Of a stretch of DNA of 64,000 nucleotides, positions 63,686-64,000 are shown in pieces. The position numbers were made by a program, and so were the translations under genes. How positions within the stretch are numbered: the first letter of the stretch is position 1; each line of letters opens with the position of its first letter. The notes under the pieces are model-generated. The model searched no databases, was not told the origin of the DNA, and was given only the letters and a program-made list of their open reading frames with translations. This stretch comes from Rhineura floridana (taxonomy: Eukaryota; Chordata; Lepidosauria; Squamata; Rhineuridae), in NCBI RefSeq assembly GCF_030035675.1, contig NC_084487.1, positions 59,967,486-60,031,485 on the forward strand. The letters run 5' to 3'.

Positions 63686-64000
63686 CTAATTCATGGAGTG
63701 TCTTTTTAAGAGCAGGGCAAAGTAGACTTGACAAGAATCCTGCAACTAGAAGTTGCTAGCATATAATAGCTGTGATGGGTCCACATAGGGACTGTGGCCA
63801 GGAGTGGGGCAGAAGGAATTTACGTCTGCCCTTATTATGGTCTCAAGGACTGGGGCCTACATGGCTGATATTTGCTTTGAGATGAAAGCTCCCATTACAA
63901 GCAGCTGCTATGGGGCCATGGCAGGATACAGGGCTAAATCACTCTCTTCCCCTCCCCCCACCCTATAGTCTGAATCTAGTTATAATACCCCACAGTTCTT

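Larger units (their letters stand above)
34000..64000. other. Intergenic region downstream of KITLG
   Basis: No exon of a further host gene was recognised on either strand. Open frames in the region are short or belong to LINEs. In 34000-35190, 35720-36540, 37420-38200, 39950-40140, 42010-43140, 45000-45460, 46020-46890, 47380-48970, 54530-55530, 55740-58720, 58850-59760, 60855-61730 and 62645-63350 I see only simple sequence or nothing recognisable. Confidence 0.7.

Noticed and set aside
1-64000. CRISPR array, operon or prophage-like content
   Set aside because: No regularly spaced identical repeats with unique spacers and no dense long ORFs. Spliced exons and vertebrate repeats dominate.
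1-64000. LTR retroelement or retrovirus-like fossil
   Set aside because: No pair of long direct terminal repeats, primer-binding site or gag/pol/env-like frame was recognised; all reverse-transcriptase motifs seen are of the LINE type.

Overview
This is a vertebrate chromosome segment, most likely from a squamate reptile. A host gene is split into short exons with GT-AG introns. It is surrounded by truncated L2/CR1-type LINEs, short L1-type elements, a Sauria-type SINE with a BovB-like tail, 5S-rRNA-derived SINEs and many short fold-back DNA transposons of the hAT type. No bacterial-style operons, CRISPR arrays, LTR elements or retrovirus-like elements were seen.

The only host gene I can support is KITLG (Kit ligand, stem cell factor, steel factor) on the + strand. 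Exons 4 to 9 carry coding sequence (10778-10957, 17311-17473, 18589-18678, 24324-24433, 26805-26881, 27852-27891). Their phases agree and they sum to 660 nt, giving 219 codons plus a stop. The peptide has the helical cytokine part with three of the four family cysteines, the exon-6 cleavage segment, one transmembrane helix and a short tail ending in Val. Exons 1 to 3 (signal peptide, first cysteine) must lie upstream of the window. The 3' UTR is split by an intron at 27934-29738. It resumes at 29739 in sequence that I recognise as similar to the mammalian KITLG 3' UTR, and probably runs for several kilobases.

Layout: 1-10777 is intron 3, rich in repeats, with a local duplication of about 0.87 kb. 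10958-17310 is intron 4, holding an L2 LINE split by an ORF1-only L1 element, a Sauria-type SINE and a GC-rich hAT element with a long hairpin. 17474-27851 holds introns 5 to 8; exon 8 is squeezed between a SINE and a LINE tail. 29739 to about 34000 is repeat-free and fits a long 3' UTR. About 34000-64000 is intergenic. It holds fold-back elements, LINE fragments (one with reverse-transcriptase motifs), a second ORF1-only L1 element with an unusually long target duplication, SINEs and long stretches with no recognisable content.

The most notable system is the pair of about 1.9-kb L1-derived elements. Each keeps a 5' UTR, an ORF1 with an RRM-like domain, and a 3' tail, but no ORF2. This is the layout of mammalian HAL1 ('half-LINE') elements, here in a reptile. 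All family assignments come from reading the sequence against remembered families; no database search was run.
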